Shown one piece after another: positions 44,810 through 53,519 of a DNA stretch of 64,000 nucleotides. The stretch spans positions 32,320-96,319 of the forward strand of contig JACSRX010000008.1 of the NCBI GenBank assembly GCA_014879535.1, given 5' to 3'. The notes below the pieces were generated by a model. The model searched no databases. It had not been told where the DNA came from and worked only from the letters and a program-made list of their open reading frames with translations. Positions within the stretch are counted from its first letter, which is position 1, and each line of letters opens with the position of its first letter. This stretch comes from Chthoniobacterales bacterium. GTDB lineage: Bacteria; Verrucomicrobiota; Verrucomicrobiia; Chthoniobacterales; JACTMZ01. A program made the translations under genes and the position numbers.

Positions 44810-45856
44810 ATGAGCGCAGACATCAAGGTTCCCGCGGTCGGCGAGTCGATTTCCTCCGGGATCATCTCCCTGTGGCACCGCAGCGACGGCGATTACGTCC
44901 GTGCAGGCGAAGCCCTCTTCACCCTCGACACGGACAAGGTGTCCACCGAGGTGGTGGCCCAGTCCTCCGGGATGCTTCGGATCGGCGTGCCGGCGGACCG
45001 TGAGGTGAGGATCGGGGAGACGGTCGGCATGATCGAGGATGCGCCGGAGCCCGCCGCCCCCGCAGAGGCGTCCCCGGAACAGTCCTCGGCCCCGCCTGCC
45101 GAGACCCCGCAGCCCGCGCCCTCGGCGCCCGTGGAACTCGAGCCGCAGGAGCGCCGCGTGACCCGCAAGAAGCTCTCGCCGCTGCGCCGCAAGATTTCCA
45201 CGCAGTTGGTGGCGGCGCAGCGCAATGCGGCCATCCTGACCACGTTCAACGAATGCGACATGGCTGCGGTGATGAAGTTGCGTTCCGACGTGCAGGAGGT
45301 CTTCCAGGCCCGGCACGGGGTGAAGCTCGGTTTCATGTCGTTTTTCATCAAGGCCGTGGTGGACGCGCTGCGCAACGAGCCGCAGATCAACTCGCGTCTC
45401 GACGGCGACGAGCTCGTGCAGAACCACTTCTACGACATCGGCGTGGCGGTTGGCACGGAGCGGGGCCTCATCGTGCCGGTGATCCGGGACGCCGACCGGA
45501 AAACGTTCGCCCAGCTGGAACACGACCTTGCCTACTACGCGAAGAAGGCGCGCGACGGCGCCATCACGGTCGAAGACCTGCAGGGCGGCGTGTTCACCAT
45601 CTCGAACGGCGGCGTTTACGGGTCGCTCATGAGCACGCCCATCCTCAACCCCCCGCAGAGCGGAATCCTCGGGATGCACAAGATCCAGGAAAGGCCGGTT
45701 GCGGTGGATGGCCGCGTGGTGATCCGCCCGATGATGTATCTCGCGTTGAGCTACGACCACCGCGTGGTGGACGGGAAGGAGGCCGTGACATTCCTGGTGC
45801 GGGTGAAGGACGCGATCGAGAATCCTCTGCGGTTGTTCCTGGGGGACGGAAAATGA
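44810..45856 (+). CDS. sucB: Dihydrolipoyllysine succinyltransferase (E2) without a visible subunit-binding domain
   Basis: The 348-residue protein has an N-terminal lipoyl domain (about 1-77) with the lipoylation site TDK (Lys43 in DTDKVSTEV), a Pro/Ala-rich linker (about 78-115), then the catalytic domain, which starts at [16 protein letters not shown] (about 117) and ends with the active site SYDHRVVDG (His317, Asp321). It transfers succinyl groups from E1 to CoA. The ~35-residue peripheral subunit-binding domain usual in bacterial E2 between linker and catalytic domain is not visible, a layout similar to human DLST. Its stop overlaps the following TPR gene (ATGA). Confidence 0.94.
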   Translation: MSADIKVPAVGESISSGIISLWHRSDGDYVRAGEALFTLDTDKVSTEVVAQSSGMLRIGVPADREVRIGETVGMIEDAPEPAAPAEASPEQSSAPPAETPQPAPSAPVELEPQERRVTRKKLSPLRRKISTQLVAAQRNAAILTTFNECDMAAVMKLRSDVQEVFQARHGVKLGFMSFFIKAVVDALRNEPQINSRLDGDELVQNHFYDIGVAVGTERGLIVPVIRDADRKTFAQLEHDLAYYAKKARDGAITVEDLQGGVFTISNGGVYGSLMSTPILNPPQSGILGMHKIQERPVAVDGRVVIRPMMYLALSYDHRVVDGKEAVTFLVRVKDAIENPLRLFLGDGK

Positions 45857-46506
45857 AGCGCGTGGCTGCGGGCCTGCTTCTGCTTGCCGCCGCCGCGACC
45901 TCCCGGGGACAGGATCCGCCGCAGGCGGCCGATCCGCTCGTCGTCCAGCAGCGCATAGCGGCCGTGCTGCGGCAGGCGACGAGGCATTACGAGGAGGGAG
46001 AATACCAGGTCGCGATCGACAGGCTGGACGTTCTGCCGCCCGCTGTCGCGAACGAACCCGGCGCATTGAACCTGCGGGGGGCCATCCTCACCAAGATGGA
46101 GAAATACGACGAGGCGCGGCGGGTGTTCGCCGCCATCAAGGAGACGGATCCCGATTATTTTCCTTCCGCTTTCAATGTGGCGGAGTTGCAGTTCCTGGAG
46201 GGCGATTACGAGGGGGCCCGGGAGACTTTTCAGGGATTCCTCGAGCGGGACCCGAAGAACGAGCTCGTCCGTTTCAAGGTTGTGCTGTGCAACCTGAAGC
46301 TCGGGCGCGATGACGAGGCGCACAAGGCGGCTTCCGGCCTCATCCCGGTGGGCAGCACGCCCGCATGGTATTTCGCGCAGGCGATGTTTGCGCGCAAGGC
46401 GGGTGATGCGTCGGGCGAGGCGAAGCATCTTTCCGCGGCCCGCTCGATCTATGAGGAGTCGGGGTGCAGGACTTTCGACGAAGCGGTGGAATCCGTGAAA
46501 TTCTGA
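45853..46506 (+). CDS. Secreted TPR protein coupled to sucB
   Basis: The 217-residue protein has a signal peptide ([14 protein letters not shown], cleavage near residue 19) and TPR-like helix pairs ([72 protein letters not shown]). No enzymatic domain. The ATGA overlap with sucB shows cotranscription, although the relation to the TCA enzyme is not obvious. Ends 3 bases from the convergent lytic transglycosylase gene. Confidence 0.75.
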   Translation: MKRVAAGLLLLAAAATSRGQDPPQAADPLVVQQRIAAVLRQATRHYEEGEYQVAIDRLDVLPPAVANEPGALNLRGAILTKMEKYDEARRVFAAIKETDPDYFPSAFNVAELQFLEGDYEGARETFQGFLERDPKNELVRFKVVLCNLKLGRDDEAHKAASGLIPVGSTPAWYFAQAMFARKAGDASGEAKHLSAARSIYEESGCRTFDEAVESVKF

Positions 46507-46509
46507 CCC

Positions 46510-47115
46510 CTAATGGGTCTGGATCCTGTCACCGCGCGCCCTGTAGTAGTCGTAGCGCTTCCGCACGGCGGCGATGTAGGCGCGGGTGCTGGCGATGTCC
46601 ATGGCCTCGCTGAGTTCCTCGGCGCTGATCTGGGCGCCGCCCGCCCACCGTTTCACGCGGCTGCGGCCGGCATTGTATTCCCCGAGGGCGAAGGGAAGCG
46701 GATCGTCCTGGGCGGCCCAGTGTTTCATGGCGCGGCCCAGATACCATGCGCCGACCTCGATGTTGGTCTTCGGGTCGAGCAGGTCCCCTGGCGAGAAGGT
46801 CTCGATGCCCTCCGCCTGCACCCAGTCCTGCGCGGCGCCCTCGGTCACCTGCATGAGGCCGCGTTCGCCGTGGGCGCCGAGTTTGTCCGGGTGGAAGCGG
46901 CTCTCCTGCCAGATGACGGCCTTGACGAGGAGTGGGTCCACCCCGTGGCGCGCGGCGGACGACGCAATTTCGTCCTCGAACGCATTGTAGCGTCCGCAAC
47001 CCAGCCATTCGGAGACCCGGTAGGCGGGGTCCTTTTCCAGGAGGACGAAAACGCCCGTGGCGGCGGCGAGGACGATGGCGGCTCCTGCGAGGATGCCTAT
47101 GATGCGTCTGGACAT
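46510..47115 (-). CDS. SLT-domain lytic transglycosylase, membrane-anchored
   Basis: The 201-residue protein has an N-terminal helix (about 5-25) and a soluble lytic transglycosylase domain (about 55-190). The catalytic Glu71 lies in IWQESRFHPDKLG, followed by GERGLMQVTEGAA and GAWYLGRAMKHW, FALGEYNAGRSRV. It cleaves the glycan strands of peptidoglycan without water, making 1,6-anhydro ends. The start is the ATG at 47115; an upstream ATG at 47127 adds four residues. No extra substrate-binding modules. Confidence 0.9.
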   Translation of the reverse strand: MSRRIIGILAGAAIVLAAATGVFVLLEKDPAYRVSEWLGCGRYNAFEDEIASSAARHGVDPLLVKAVIWQESRFHPDKLGAHGERGLMQVTEGAAQDWVQAEGIETFSPGDLLDPKTNIEVGAWYLGRAMKHWAAQDDPLPFALGEYNAGRSRVKRWAGGAQISAEELSEAMDIASTRAYIAAVRKRYDYYRARGDRIQTH

Positions 47116-47195
47116 CGTTCCAAACAATAGCGCCGGGCAGCCGCGGCTTCCAGAGCTATGGCGTTAAATTGGGGGCGTGTTACGCTCGGCATGCA

Positions 47196-47651
47196 ATGAA
47201 CAATGCATCGCGGTGGTGGCTCATGCTCGGATTGCGGCTGGTGCTGGGCGGAATATTCCTGTTGGCCGGCCTGTCGAAGCTCGGGGCGACGATGCAGACA
47301 CTGGCGGCCGTTTATTCGTATCAGATCGTTCTTCCCGATTGGGTGGCCAACGGGATTGCCGTTTCCCTGCCGTGGGTCGAATTGGCGATCGGCGCCGCGC
47401 TCATCTCCGGTCTCGGCATGCCGGTTGTGGTGCCGGCGGCGGCCTTGGTTCTCGGTGTTTTCACGGTGCTGACGGCGCAGGCATGGTGGAGGGAGTTGCC
47501 GATCGACTGCGGTTGTCTCGATTTCGGCTCCCTGCATCCGTCGCTGGCCGTGCTCAGCACACCGGGAGGGGCCACCATGCGCAACCTCGTGCTGCTCGGG
47601 CTGGTTGCGGTCTTGGCGGCGTTGCGCCGTCAGGCCCAGAGGTCGGCGTAG
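47196..47651 (+). CDS. MauE/DoxX-like membrane protein
   Basis: The 151-residue protein has four helices and the MauE/DoxX features: LRLVLGGIFLLAGLSKL at the start and the paired-cysteine loop IDCGCLDFG between helices three and four. MauE-type proteins are linked to disulfide formation or methylamine dehydrogenase maturation; here no MauD-type thioredoxin is adjacent. The ATG at 47196 fits the helix start. The last 22 bases overlap the 3' end of menD (convergent). Confidence 0.82.
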   Translation: MNNASRWWLMLGLRLVLGGIFLLAGLSKLGATMQTLAAVYSYQIVLPDWVANGIAVSLPWVELAIGAALISGLGMPVVVPAAALVLGVFTVLTAQAWWRELPIDCGCLDFGSLHPSLAVLSTPGGATMRNLVLLGLVAVLAALRRQAQRSA

Positions 47652-49213
47652 GCGCCGGCGAAACGCGCCGTCGCCGCCGGATCCGGGAAAACCTCGACGA
47701 GTTTCGGCGACGTGCCCGGGAACGCCTCGTCGGGAGAGCGGATTGCGGCATGGCTCCACCCGAACATCTCCGCCCAGCCCTGCAGTCCGATGCGGTGCGT
47801 GTTGAGGAAGGCGGTGTTCCGGAACATGCTGCCGAAGATTTGCCCGCCCCCGTTGTTGATCACCGCAAGCGTCACGTCGCTCCCGGCGACCTGAGCCGCC
47901 GGCCAGAGCCCGGACAGGTCGTAGAGCGCCGAAAGATCGCCGATCACCGCGGCGAGCGGCCGGGTGCCATCCGCCAGCCCCAGGGCGGTCGAGACAAGAC
48001 CGTCGATGCCGTTGACGCCGCGGTTGGCGAAGAAGGTCCGGGTGTCCAGCGTGCGCGGCGCGGCGAGATCCCATTCGCGGATGGGCAGGCTGTTGCCCAG
48101 GAAGATGCGCGCCCCGGATGGAAACCGGACGGCGAGATTCCTCACGAAGGCGGCTTCGCTGAGCGGCTCAGATTCCAGCAACCGTTCAAGCCCCGCTGCC
48201 ATGGCGCGGTCGCGCTCGAAGAGTTTTCCGCTGTCGCCGCCGGTGAATGAGAAATCCCCGGCCATGGTGGCGAAGAGCGGCAGCGGCACGACCGGTGCGG
48301 GGCGCGCGAGACCGGGGAATGGCGTGCGTGAGATGTGGAGGACGGGGGTGTCGTTTTCTTCGCAATCCCGCCAAAAGCGTGGCGTCGGCACGCCTCCGAT
48401 CCGCAGGATGCCGTCGCAGGCTGCGCGGGCTTCCGGGGTCCCGAGGATGCGCTCGCCCGAATGCAGGCTGCGGGCCTGCAGGTCCGGGTGACCCCGCAAT
48501 TGCGAGACAGCCTCAAGATGCATCGGGCACGGGAGCGATGCGAGCCACGGGGCCAAGAGGGCGGCGTCGCGGGCATCGAGGGATGAGACGAGCACGAGGG
48601 GGTTCCGAACACGGGAGAAAAAAGCGTCGCAGGCGATCCTGGCATCCCCCGCCGTCATCCAGTCATCCGGCGTCGCGGGCGTGTCCGGGGCATGCGGGAC
48701 AAACGGTGCGGCATCCCCCCCGACCAGCGGCTCGTCGAAGCACACATTGAGATGCACCGGGCCACGGACGGCCGGAAGGAGGATGTCCTCGGACGGCGAG
48801 TCGATGTCGAAAACCGGTGCGCCGGTTGCGGTGAAGAGCGGCGGCTGGTCGATGGTCTGGGGCGCGCCGGTGCCCCGCAGCCGGCGCGGGCGGTCGGCGG
48901 TGACTGCGAGGAGCGGCAGCCCGCCGTGCTGTGCCTCGAGCATGGCCGGCAGCAACTCGGCTGCCGCGGTGCCCGAGGTCGTGATCACCGCCGCGGGGGC
49001 GCCGTCGCGGCGGATGCGCCCGAGGGCGAAGAAGGCCGCACTGCGCTCGTCGAAGAACGAGACCACATCAAAGGCGCCGCGTGCCGCGTCGCAGGCGAGA
49101 ACCAGGGGCGCATTGCGTCCGCCGGGGCAGAGACAGAGGGTCCGCGCGCCGGCGGCATGGAGCGCGGTGAGGACGTTCGCGGCGAGCGCGCGGTTCGCGG
49201 CCGCCGGGTTCAA
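47630..49213 (-). CDS. menD: 2-succinyl-5-enolpyruvyl-6-hydroxy-3-cyclohexene-1-carboxylate synthase (MenD)
   Basis: The 527-residue TPP enzyme of menaquinone synthesis adds the decarboxylated 2-oxoglutarate unit to isochorismate. Blocks: N-terminal TLCLCPGGRNAPLVLACD (the usual SPGSR motif is CPGGR), active-site Glu in SFFDERSAAFFALG, VITTSGTAAAELLPAMLEA, and the TPP motif region AVIGDLSALYDLSGLW and LAVINNGGGQIFG. It starts at a TTG inside TTGA, overlapping the menF stop, so it is translationally coupled to menF. The MauE-like gene overlaps its 3' end. Confidence 0.93.
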   Translation of the reverse strand: MNPAAANRALAANVLTALHAAGARTLCLCPGGRNAPLVLACDAARGAFDVVSFFDERSAAFFALGRIRRDGAPAAVITTSGTAAAELLPAMLEAQHGGLPLLAVTADRPRRLRGTGAPQTIDQPPLFTATGAPVFDIDSPSEDILLPAVRGPVHLNVCFDEPLVGGDAAPFVPHAPDTPATPDDWMTAGDARIACDAFFSRVRNPLVLVSSLDARDAALLAPWLASLPCPMHLEAVSQLRGHPDLQARSLHSGERILGTPEARAACDGILRIGGVPTPRFWRDCEENDTPVLHISRTPFPGLARPAPVVPLPLFATMAGDFSFTGGDSGKLFERDRAMAAGLERLLESEPLSEAAFVRNLAVRFPSGARIFLGNSLPIREWDLAAPRTLDTRTFFANRGVNGIDGLVSTALGLADGTRPLAAVIGDLSALYDLSGLWPAAQVAGSDVTLAVINNGGGQIFGSMFRNTAFLNTHRIGLQGWAEMFGWSHAAIRSPDEAFPGTSPKLVEVFPDPAATARFAGAYADLWA

Positions 49214-50304
49214 AGCCCGAGGTTGCCGCGGGTGGCGGCGAGTTTGAGCCGCAATTCGGCGGTTTCACGGGCAAGAAGGCTGCCGGACACGAGCCCGCAT
49301 CCCGCGCCGCAACGGCTTGCCCGGGGGGTCCACTGGATGTTGCGGATGGCGACGAGGCAGCGCGAAAGCCCTCCCGGAAGCACGAGCCCGAACGGCGCGG
49401 CGAAGAATCCGCGGCTTTCGCTGTCGATTTTCCGCGCCGCCGCCTTCCAGTCGCCGCGCGGCGCGATGCCGACGGCCGGTGTCGGATGGAGCTGCGCGAC
49501 GAGTTCGGCGAAGGGCGCGCGGCGGGCCGGGGTGACGCGCAGGTCGGTGCGCAGATGGGAGAGGATGCCGATGCGCCAGAGGCGCGTGGCGCCGCGGGTG
49601 GGGGCTCCGAACGCGGCCAACCGGGCGTCGAGGTCGTCGAGCACGAGGCGGTGCTCGGCGCGTTCCTTGGGGTCGTCCATCAACTCGTCCGGGTGTGCGC
49701 CCGCGCGGGCTGTGCCGGCCACCGCCATGGTGTAGATTTCCGCACCGTCGTCCTCGAAGAGAAGTTCGGGTGATGCACCGAGCACGCCTCCGTCGTCATT
49801 CCAGCATCCGTAGGGCATGAGACCGGCGGGCAGGTTGGCGAGGGCGCGCAGGGCGTGTCCGCGCTCGGAGATGTCGAGCGGTCCGTCACTGTGCTCGAAG
49901 ACCGCCGGGACAGCCTTGTGCAGTTCCCCCCCGGCAATGGCGGATTGGACGGTCTGGAAGGCGAGGGCGAACGCCTCCTCGTCGAACGTTGACCACAGGC
50001 GCGGTTGCCGGTGCGGGGCGATCTGCAGCGCAAGGCTGTCCGGCGAAATGGCGGCGGTGTGCGGGTAGATGCGCCAAGGCGCGCGGTCGGTCAGATAAAA
50101 GTCCGGCGCGTAAAACGAAGGGCAATCCGGGCTCGGCCGGTCGGATTTTTCGGACTTTCCCCACGCGATGAGCCAGCGGTCCTCGGACCACGCGAAGAGC
50201 GCGCCACTTTGGAGGAAGGCGCGGATCTGTTCCTCGGACAGCGCGGACCGGCGCAGCCACGCAGCCTGCCGCGCGGCTTCAGCCGGGTTCGGGACAGTCG
50301 TCAT
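49210..50304 (-). CDS. menF: Isochorismate synthase (MenF)
   Basis: A 364-residue chorismate-utilising enzyme, shorter than E. coli MenF (431). The chorismate-binding domain spans about 110-360 with ELHKAVPAVFEH, ASPELLFEDDGAEIYTMAVAGTARAG and FAELVAQLHPTPAVGIAPR, and the C-terminal CGAGCGLVSGSLLARETAELRLK. It makes isochorismate, the first committed step of menaquinone synthesis. The order menF-menD with a TTGA overlap supports the assignment against anthranilate or salicylate paralogues. No strong Shine-Dalgarno seen. Confidence 0.87.
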   Translation of the reverse strand: MTTVPNPAEAARQAAWLRRSALSEEQIRAFLQSGALFAWSEDRWLIAWGKSEKSDRPSPDCPSFYAPDFYLTDRAPWRIYPHTAAISPDSLALQIAPHRQPRLWSTFDEEAFALAFQTVQSAIAGGELHKAVPAVFEHSDGPLDISERGHALRALANLPAGLMPYGCWNDDGGVLGASPELLFEDDGAEIYTMAVAGTARAGAHPDELMDDPKERAEHRLVLDDLDARLAAFGAPTRGATRLWRIGILSHLRTDLRVTPARRAPFAELVAQLHPTPAVGIAPRGDWKAAARKIDSESRGFFAAPFGLVLPGGLSRCLVAIRNIQWTPRASRCGAGCGLVSGSLLARETAELRLKLAATRGNLGL

Positions 50305-50349
50305 CGGGAAAGCTGCGCCCGCAGTCGGCGGGGATTCCGCCAGCGGGGC

Positions 50350-50640
50350 TCAGGGTTGCCGGAGGATGCGTTCGGCCTCGAGCCAATCGGACTGCGGATC
50401 GCCGGGAATGCCGAGGTGTCGGCGTCGTTCGGCGAGGTAGTATGCCTTGAGTGAGATGGCTTCGATGGTGATGGTGGCCGTGGCGGCAGGTTGGGGTTTG
50501 GCGGCCGTGCGGCGCGGGGCGGTGCGGGCCGTGGCGGCTGTGCGGGCGGAGGTCTTTTTCTTGGCCGGCGCCTTGGGCTTCGACTTGGGGGATGCCTTTT
50601 TGACCGCCTTGGCAGCGGGTTTTTTGGTGGATTTGGGCAT
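50350..50640 (-). CDS. Lys/Ala-rich basic protein with C-terminal DUF2934
   Basis: The 96-residue protein has a histone H1-like N-terminus (about 1-50) made almost only of Lys, Ala, Pro, Thr and Arg (KSTKKPAAKAVKKAS and similar), then a compact C-terminal helix block matching DUF2934 (AYYLAERRRHLGIPGDPQSD, then WLEAERIL). Such small basic proteins coat or condense DNA; the function of DUF2934 is unknown. The start is the ATG at 50640 before the basic run. It is divergent from the holin-like gene and lies downstream of the menF start on the same strand. Confidence 0.75.
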   Translation of the reverse strand: MPKSTKKPAAKAVKKASPKSKPKAPAKKKTSARTAATARTAPRRTAAKPQPAATATITIEAISLKAYYLAERRRHLGIPGDPQSDWLEAERILRQP

Positions 50641-50739
50641 GGATGTGTTTCTTTCGAGGGGTCTATTTAAGGGGTGCCGGGTGCGCGCGGCCAAGTTTTT
50701 TCAGTTTTCCCCGGGCGGGGGCGGGCATAGGCTGGCGTC

Positions 50740-51168
50740 GTGGGCATATCCTTGGCCGAGTTTTGCATCCGTTGGTTTGTCACGGCGGTGGCGGTGTTCG
50801 TGGCGGCTTGGATCGTGCCGGGGATCACCTACAGCAGCTTCACCGGGTTGGCCTTGGCTTCCCTGTTGCTGGGCATGATCAACGCCCTTGTGCGCCCTGT
50901 GTTGCTGATCCTGTGCCTGCCTTTGATCCTGGTCACCATGGGGCTGTTCATCCTCGTCCTGAATGCGCTGCTGCTGTGGCTTGTCGCGGGCATTTTGCCG
51001 GGGAGCCAGTTTCAGGTGGGGGGATTCTGGGCGGCTTTCTGGGGCGGGTTGGTGATCAGCATGGTGAGCTGGATTCTCAGCGCGTTTTTCCGAGGAAGCG
51101 ACGGGCACATCTACCCGCTGACCCATCACACGCAGATCAAGCAGGCGCGCGGGCGGACGCTCAACTGA
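50740..51168 (+). CDS. Phage holin 4_2 (YvlD-like) family membrane protein
   Basis: The 142-residue protein has four helices and matches the Phage_holin_4_2/YvlD family: IVPGITYSSFTGLALASLLLG and GMINALVRPVLLILCLPL and NALLLWLVAGILPG. In most bacteria these are not phage genes but small membrane proteins of unknown role. The GTG start at 50740 fits the first helix. Not part of a prophage here; its neighbours are housekeeping genes. trpF starts 2 bases after its stop. Confidence 0.85.
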   Translation: MGISLAEFCIRWFVTAVAVFVAAWIVPGITYSSFTGLALASLLLGMINALVRPVLLILCLPLILVTMGLFILVLNALLLWLVAGILPGSQFQVGGFWAAFWGGLVISMVSWILSAFFRGSDGHIYPLTHHTQIKQARGRTLN

Positions 51169-51170
51169 CC

Positions 51171-51848
51171 ATGGTGCCCGCGGGGTTGCGGCGGTGGCTG
51201 GGGGGAGGGAAGACAGGTGTGAAAATCTGCGGAGTCACCCGCGAGGAGGACGCACTCGCGGCGGTGGAGATCGGCGTGGATGCACTGGGGTTCAACTTTT
51301 ACCCGAAATCGAAACGCGTTGTCCGTCTGGAGGAGATCGCCGGATGGGTGGTGAAACTGCCGCCGGACATCGGTCGCGTGGCGGTGGTGGTGCAACCGTC
51401 CGAGGATTTGCTTGGGCAGCTGGAGGCGTCCGGAATTTTCCATGCACTGCAGTTCCACGGCGGCGAGGACCCGGCGTTTTGCGCACGCCGGGGCGGTGCG
51501 TTCTACGTCAAGGGCTGCCCGGTGTCCGACGGGGAATCCGCGGACGGGGCCATTGCGGACCCGGCCCCGTGTTTGCTTCTGGACGCGCACGCGCCGGGTG
51601 AGTTCGGGGGCACCGGGCGGGTGATTGACTGGTCGTTGGCCGCCCGCGTGGCGGCCGGTGCCGGTCGTCCGGTGGTTCTCTCGGGAGGGCTGAACCCCGG
51701 GAATGTCGCGGAGGCTGTCCGGAGGGTGCGGCCGACCGCCGTGGATACGGCCAGCGGGGTGGAGTCCGCGCCGGGGATCAAGGATGCTGCAAAAATGCGG
51801 GCATTGGTCGAGGCGGTGGCGGCTGCCGCGCGTGGGGTTTCCTCCTAA
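51171..51848 (+). CDS. trpF: Phosphoribosylanthranilate isomerase
   Basis: The 225-residue (beta/alpha)8 enzyme catalyses the third step of tryptophan synthesis. Catalytic Cys lies in VKICGVTREEDALAA and the catalytic Asp in the C-terminal VDTASGVESAPGIKD; FNFYPKSKR and LQFHGGE are typical. It has about 17 extra N-terminal residues before the KICG strand when started at the ATG at 51171; an in-frame GTG just before KICG would give the usual start. 2 bases after the holin-like gene and 95 bases before leuB. Confidence 0.92.
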   Translation: MVPAGLRRWLGGGKTGVKICGVTREEDALAAVEIGVDALGFNFYPKSKRVVRLEEIAGWVVKLPPDIGRVAVVVQPSEDLLGQLEASGIFHALQFHGGEDPAFCARRGGAFYVKGCPVSDGESADGAIADPAPCLLLDAHAPGEFGGTGRVIDWSLAARVAAGAGRPVVLSGGLNPGNVAEAVRRVRPTAVDTASGVESAPGIKDAAKMRALVEAVAAAARGVSS

Positions 51849-51943
51849 TTTCCTGACTGGAAGTGTCTTGAGCCGGAATCCTCCCTGTATTTCTTGGGGC
51901 GGAACTTGTCGCCATGGGGACGCTCCGGTAAGGTGGTTCTCTT

Positions 51944-53047
51944 ATGAGCAATGTGGATACGTTCAGGGTGGCGGTGCTGGCGGGGGACGGAATCGGACCG
52001 GAGGTCATGTCGGAGGCGCTCCGGGTTCTGGGCGCGGTGGCGGAAAAATTCGCCATCTCCTACCAGATCAAGGAGGAGAGGGTCGGAGGATGTGCCATCG
52101 ACGCCGATGGGGTGGCGCTGCCCGAACACACACTGCAAACGTGCAAGGAGTCGGACGCCATTCTCTTCGGGTCCGTGGGCGGACCGAAATGGGAATCCCT
52201 CCCGCCTCAGCAGCAGCCCGAACGGGCGGCCTTGTTGGCCCTGCGCAAAACATTCGCCTTGTATGCGAACCTGCGCCCCGCGATCTGTCTGCCCGAGTTG
52301 ACCCACGCCTCCCCCGTCCGGGAGTCGATCGTGGCGGGCGGTTTCGACGTGTTGTTCGTGCGCGAACTGACCGGCGGCCTTTATTTCGGCGAGCCGAAAT
52401 ACATGAAGCACGAGAGTGGCGAGTGGTTCGCCGTGGACACGATGATCTACTGGGAAAGCGAGATCGAGCGGATCGCGCACGTGGCATTCCAAGCCGCCAT
52501 GCGCCGACGGCAGCATGTGACCTCCATCGACAAGGCCAATGTGCTGCAGAACGGCATCCTGTGGCGCCAGACGGTTGACCGCGTGGCCAACGAATACCCC
52601 GACGTCAAACTGCGCCATCTCTACGTGGACAATGCGGCGATGCAGTTGATCCGCAATCCGAAGGGCTTCGATGTGATCCTCGCCGAGAACCTCTTCGGCG
52701 ACATCCTCAGCGACGAACTGGCCATGATCGCGGGATCCCTCGGCATGCTGCCCAGCGCCAGCCTCGGCATTTCCAAAGGCGACGGTTGTTATTTCGGCAT
52801 GTATGAGCCGAGCGGGGGAACCGCGCCCGACATCGCCGGCATGGGCATCGCCAACCCGATCGCGCAGATTTTGTCCGCGGCCATGATGCTGCGCTATTCG
52901 GCCGGGCGCGAGGATGCCGCCCAAGCCGTCGAGACCGCGGTGCAGCGCGTGATCCGCTCCGGTCTGCGCACCAAGGACATCCATACCGAGGGCACGCAGC
53001 TGGTGAGCACCGCCGACATGGGCAAGGCGGTCGTGGAAGCCCTTTGA
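51944..53047 (+). CDS. leuB: 3-isopropylmalate dehydrogenase
   Basis: The 367-residue enzyme oxidises 3-isopropylmalate in leucine synthesis. The N-terminal GDGIGPEVMSEALRVL, FGSVGGPKW, ALRKTFALYANLRPA, FVRELTGGLYFG and the metal/substrate loop AENLFGDILSDELAMIAGSL are all present, and the C-terminal VETAVQRVIRSGLRTKDI fits. The ATG at 51944 is preceded by AAGGTGG about 8 bases upstream. It is a stand-alone leu gene here (leuA, C and D not in the window). Confidence 0.96.
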   Translation: MSNVDTFRVAVLAGDGIGPEVMSEALRVLGAVAEKFAISYQIKEERVGGCAIDADGVALPEHTLQTCKESDAILFGSVGGPKWESLPPQQQPERAALLALRKTFALYANLRPAICLPELTHASPVRESIVAGGFDVLFVRELTGGLYFGEPKYMKHESGEWFAVDTMIYWESEIERIAHVAFQAAMRRRQHVTSIDKANVLQNGILWRQTVDRVANEYPDVKLRHLYVDNAAMQLIRNPKGFDVILAENLFGDILSDELAMIAGSLGMLPSASLGISKGDGCYFGMYEPSGGTAPDIAGMGIANPIAQILSAAMMLRYSAGREDAAQAVETAVQRVIRSGLRTKDIHTEGTQLVSTADMGKAVVEAL

Positions 53048-53102
53048 ACGCACAAAGCAGTTGTTTCGCCGCGGGATTTGTCCGCACTATGCGCCGTCAG
53101 CC

Positions 53103-53519
53103 GTGAACTTCCGCAAACAATCCGTCCCCGAGGTCGCCGGGTTCCAGATCGCCCCGATGGTGGACATTGTCTTCCTGCTGCTGATCTTCTTCCTCGTGAC
53201 CTGGAATTTCGCGCGCTACGAGACCGAGTTGGACGTGAAGGTGCCGACGGCGAAGGAGGGCAAGGAGTCGCGCCGCGCCGTCGGGGAGGTGGTCATCAAT
53301 GTGAAGTCCGACGGTTCGATCGTGATGAACCGCCGCACGCTTTCCGCGGAGGAACTGACCACGACGCTGCGGAAGATCTCCGAGTTGTATCCCGACCAGG
53401 CGGTGATCCTGCGCGGTGACGAGACCGCGGATTACCGGCACATCGTGGCGGTGCTCGACATCTGCCGCACTGCAAACATCTGGAATGTCGCCTTTGCCAC
53501 CGGCCGCCCCGAATCATGA
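53103..53519 (+). CDS. ExbD/TolR-family energy-transducing membrane protein (orphan)
   Basis: The 138-residue protein has a short N-terminal cytoplasmic part, a single transmembrane helix IAPMVDIVFLLLIFFLV containing the conserved pore-facing Asp (in PMVDIVF), and a periplasmic C-terminal domain. This is the ExbD/TolR/MotB-like stator subunit layout. ExbB/TolQ, with which it must work, is not adjacent. The start is the GTG at 53103; an ATG is absent. Its stop overlaps the start of the next gene (ATGA), an 808-residue TPR protein. Confidence 0.88.
   Translation: MNFRKQSVPEVAGFQIAPMVDIVFLLLIFFLVTWNFARYETELDVKVPTAKEGKESRRAVGEVVINVKSDGSIVMNRRTLSAEELTTTLRKISELYPDQAVILRGDETADYRHIVAVLDICRTANIWNVAFATGRPES

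Noticed and set aside
50740..51168. Prophage remnant suggested by the holin-type family name
   Set aside because: The YvlD-type members are ordinary membrane proteins and no other phage gene is present.
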